A stretch of 64,000 nt of DNA from Myrica gale. Its lineage: Eukaryota; Streptophyta; Magnoliopsida; Fagales; Myricaceae. How positions within the stretch are numbered: the stretch's first letter is position 1; each line of letters starts with the position of its first letter. The position numbers and the translations under genes are program-made. Under the pieces are notes generated by a model. It did no database searches. It had not been told where the DNA came from and saw only the letters and a list, made by a program, of their open reading frames with translations. Below are positions 61,201-64,000 of this stretch, in pieces. The stretch is taken from assembly GCA_963930655.1 (NCBI GenBank), contig OZ005614.1, positions 1,798,001-1,862,000 of the forward strand, in the 5' to 3' direction.

Positions 61201-63884
61201 AATTTTACTAGCTTTCTTTACATCAACTTACTCGAAATTTTTGTATTTATTTGATTGGCAAACTTTTTTTCTGCGTCCAAGATTAGCACACTTGGTTGTC
61301 ATCAGTTGTCATTAATATATAGGGTGATTGGTTTTGAATCTCAATATATTTGTAATTCATGAACAAATCTTTTAATTAGTGGATCATAATCCTACATGTC
61401 CAATCAGTTTAAAGTCAGGACATATGTATTGGAATAGTTATTTAATTGAGACAATGGAGTATTCAGAGCTAGTTACTGTAACTCCATGGAATCTAATTAG
61501 TTTATTTTGTTTTCATTCACTGTGCTTTAAATGCTAATGTGATATATGGTTTTAGTTTTCACCTGTTACTATTTGTTCTATTGGTAATGTTAGTGTACCA
61601 TTTTTAGACACTATTTCTTTATCATCTTTTGAAATACAGGACAAGTTTGGTGTGAGGTCATTGAGGCACAGTAACGAAGAAATGATGGCAGCCTTATACC
61701 TGCAAGTTAGTATTATAAGCCAGGCCCTTATTTTCGTCACAAGGTCCCGCAGCTGGTCCTTTATTGAACGACCTGGACTCCTCTTGCTCGCAGCTTTTGT
61801 ACTTGCTCAGCTGGTAAGAATTAACCTTAGAAGAGGCATTTGTCTCTTTCCTAGTTCTAGTTGAAACTTTCCTTCTCAAACATTATATATCTGCGTAAAG
61901 GATTGAATTAGAATGTAGTTACAGTGTACGGAAAGAGCTATGGAGAATGCACAACAGATGAAATGAGTGTGTGGCTGTGGGTTGTGGTGAGGAAGATTTT
62001 GAACATTCACCAACTTTTTAAGTGTGTTGGATTTATTTCCAGTAGTTTGGTTAATTCAACATTTTAACAATGGCGTTCAAGTCTTATGAATAGGTGGCAT
62101 GTCTGTTTACAGTCTTCCTTAGAGGTTAAATCAGTTACTGAAAATTTTGGGTTCTTTTGTGCTAGTGACAGTCAAGCAAGTCAACTAGTTTTTGCATGGC
62201 ATTCAGTGGGAGGTGCTTAAGTACTATCTTGGTGGAATAATTAGTTATTTAGAAGGAGAAATGGTGGAAGACTTGCATCTTCCATATCTATGCCGTAATT
62301 TTTTTTGTAATTTTCTATTCCCTAAATTGCTTGTTATAATCTCCTATTGGGATGGGGAAACACAGTTGACTAGTCTCTAGATTCACCTTCCATCTCACCT
62401 CCAGTCTACTGGTTTTTGTGGGAAGTTTAGGTGCTATGTCAGGTTTTTCATTTGGTATGCTTTCGTGTTGTGTGCAGGGATCTTGAAGAGTTGGATACAT
62501 GGATTTGTGACTGAAGTGGTTAACTCTTAGTCTAACACAGTACACTTTACTGTAATTCACAGGTAGCTACTTTCATAGCAGTCTATGCAAGTTGGGGTTT
62601 TGCACGAATTGAAGGAGCAGGCTGGGGTTGGGCGGGTGTAATCTGGCTTTATAGCCTTGTAACATATTTCCCACTCGATCTCCTCAAATTTGCAATCCGC
62701 TACGTTCTCAGTGGGAAGGCCTGGGATAACCTTTTGGAGAACAAGGTGTGGTCTTGTGCAGTTATTTGTTAGTAATATTTGATTTACTACTAGAATCATC
62801 TTTCTTGTTTTATTCTTGTTTTTTCATTTGACTGTTTTTCTGCTTCCTTGCCATAACAGACTGCCTTTACTACTAAGAAAGACTATGGAAAAGAAGAGAG
62901 AGAAGCACAGTGGGCAGCTGCACAGAGGACCCTACATGGCCTTCAGCCACCGGAAACCAATAATGTGTTCTCTGACAAGAGCAGTTACAGGGAACTTTCA
63001 GAGATAGCAGAGCAAGCCAAGCGACGGGCTGAGGTTGCAAGGTGAGCTAATTCAAGCTATTAATTATTTTGAAAAAAACTTCGGACTATAGGAATGTGTG
63101 TGGTGGCTAAATGTGCCTAAAGCATATTGGAGAAATTCTTTAATTTCGTTCAAAAATGCAGCATTCTTCTTTGCTGCTATGACTTAGAATTGAGTTTAAG
63201 AGACCTAAGGCAGGAGTTCATAGCATTGCTATAAGTTGGGCTTGCCAATTTGATACAAGCAAAAACAATTAGGCGTTGGAACCATTATTGGTAAAGTTGC
63301 CACTGATTGAGAAGGGTCCCTAGGTATATATAACTCTGTATGCCAATTTCCAGATGTTTTAAGGCACGTTTTCGAGCTGTTAATATCTTCACGTTATACC
63401 CATTGGAGGGACATGAAACCAGCACCGGCGTGTTTGGGATAAGGAAAACCTCTAAATCTGTAATGTGAAGGGGACCTTTTGAGCTGAAATTGTTCCAAGG
63501 ATAGTTTGTCCTTTATTCATTCTGGAATAATTTCCATGTTAAAAATATTCTTACCGAATTTCTAGGTCAAAATCATCGAGTCTCACCCCTCCCCCCCACA
63601 CACACACATTTTTTACCTTTTTCTGTAAACTAGTTGGTGTTTATGCCTTTTCATTAGTGATGCAAGTTTAGAAGTAAGACTCTACAGGTATATATTATTT
63701 ACCTCTGATGAAGATGATAATGATAACGTGTGCAGGGGGTGAATTTATTTGATCTCTTACAGACGATAGTTTGAATTGTGGTTGCAGGCTGAGGGAGCTA
63801 CTTACACTAAAGGGGCACGTTGAGTCGGTGGTGAAGCTGAAAGGATTAGACATTGATACAATCCAGCAACATTACACTGTTTAA
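55759..63884 (+). CDS. AHA: Plasma-membrane H+-ATPase (P3A type)
   Basis: This pump exports protons using ATP, energising the plasma membrane. Exons: 55759-55815, 57754-57873, 57980-58216, 58329-59090, 59204-59326, 59414-59518, 59607-59751, 59840-60004, 60224-60462, 60559-60591, 60685-60766, 60862-61022, 61640-61813, 62563-62745, 62860-63041 and 63788-63884 (2865 nt, 954 aa, the usual family length). Motifs include TGES, the phosphorylated Asp334 in CSDKTGT, KGAPEQ for nucleotide binding and [19 protein letters not shown]. Transmembrane blocks include [20 protein letters not shown] and [19 protein letters not shown], and LNDGT carries the proton-site Asp. The C-terminal autoinhibitory domain ends QQHYTV, with the penultimate Thr953 that binds 14-3-3 when phosphorylated. 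The sequence resembles subfamily II (AHA2/PMA4 type). Intron 1 is long (1.9 kb). All catalytic residues are present. Confidence 0.97.
56753..56774 (-). mobile_element. 22-bp poly-T insertion with 15-bp target duplication
   Basis: A, a run of T, then CTAA (minus strand TTAG plus poly-A) lies between perfect copies of GTAGTTGAAAGTTAA (56738-56752, 56775-56789) in H+-ATPase intron 1. Confidence 0.6.
58259..58290. repeat. (CT)16 microsatellite in H+-ATPase intron 3
   Basis: Sixteen perfect CT units within a 112-bp intron, next to the pyrimidine-rich 3' splice region. Confidence 0.9.
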
Positions 63885-64000
63885 AGAGCCAAGAGTGTCT
63901 TCCTTAGTGAGAGTTCAAGTGTCATATTCTCCCAGAGAAGGCCAATCTATGATGATGAAGAAAGGCTAAAACCTCTATCTCTAGTTTAGTGGGACAATCG

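Overview
This is nuclear DNA of a flowering plant, most likely a eudicot. The genes have many short exons separated by AT-rich introns with GT/AG borders. All recognisable proteins are plant-type, and small transposons fill the gaps. I rebuilt exon chains by hand; in six genes the exon lengths sum to an exact multiple of three, which supports those models. No bacterial or viral genes were seen. Species cannot be determined from the sequence alone.

Layout. 0-2.7 kb: a minus-strand gene for the 32 kDa subunit of replication protein A (RPA32), intact through five exons and degraded or unresolved beyond them, with an E2F-type promoter site. 3.6-4.5 kb: a broken 5' piece of an ABC1K3-type plastid kinase gene. 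6.3-12.0 kb: an HBS1-like ribosome-rescue GTPase (11 exons, 761 aa). 14.7-15.9 kb: a DUF1644 zinc-finger protein. 18.2-21.1 kb, minus strand: REI1-like 60S maturation factor (410 aa). 23.0-25.4 kb, minus strand: a tafazzin/NAPE-synthase-like acyltransferase (284 aa). 27.3 kb: a receptor-kinase fragment. 28.4-37.3 kb: KAKU4-like nuclear-envelope protein (13 exons, 647 aa). 39.2-42.9 kb: COP9 signalosome subunit 5 (364 aa). 43-55 kb: gene-poor and repeat-rich, with a foldback Mutator-like element, hAT-like and CACTA-like pieces, MITEs and a WD40 gene fragment. 55.8-63.9 kb: a complete plasma-membrane H+-ATPase (16 exons, 954 aa).

The neighbours do not form a pathway, as is normal for plants. 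However, DUF1644, REIL and KAKU4 in the same order match Arabidopsis At4g31410-At4g31420-At4g31430 as I remember it, so this block looks like conserved ancestral gene order with the acyltransferase added. No new biochemical system is evident. The least ordinary signals are a set of very short retroposon-tail insertions with target-site duplications, a GC-rich hairpin element with a perfect 9-bp target duplication, a decayed duplication of two acyltransferase exons inside that gene's own leader intron, and two genes (RPA32, ABC1K3) apparently caught during decay.
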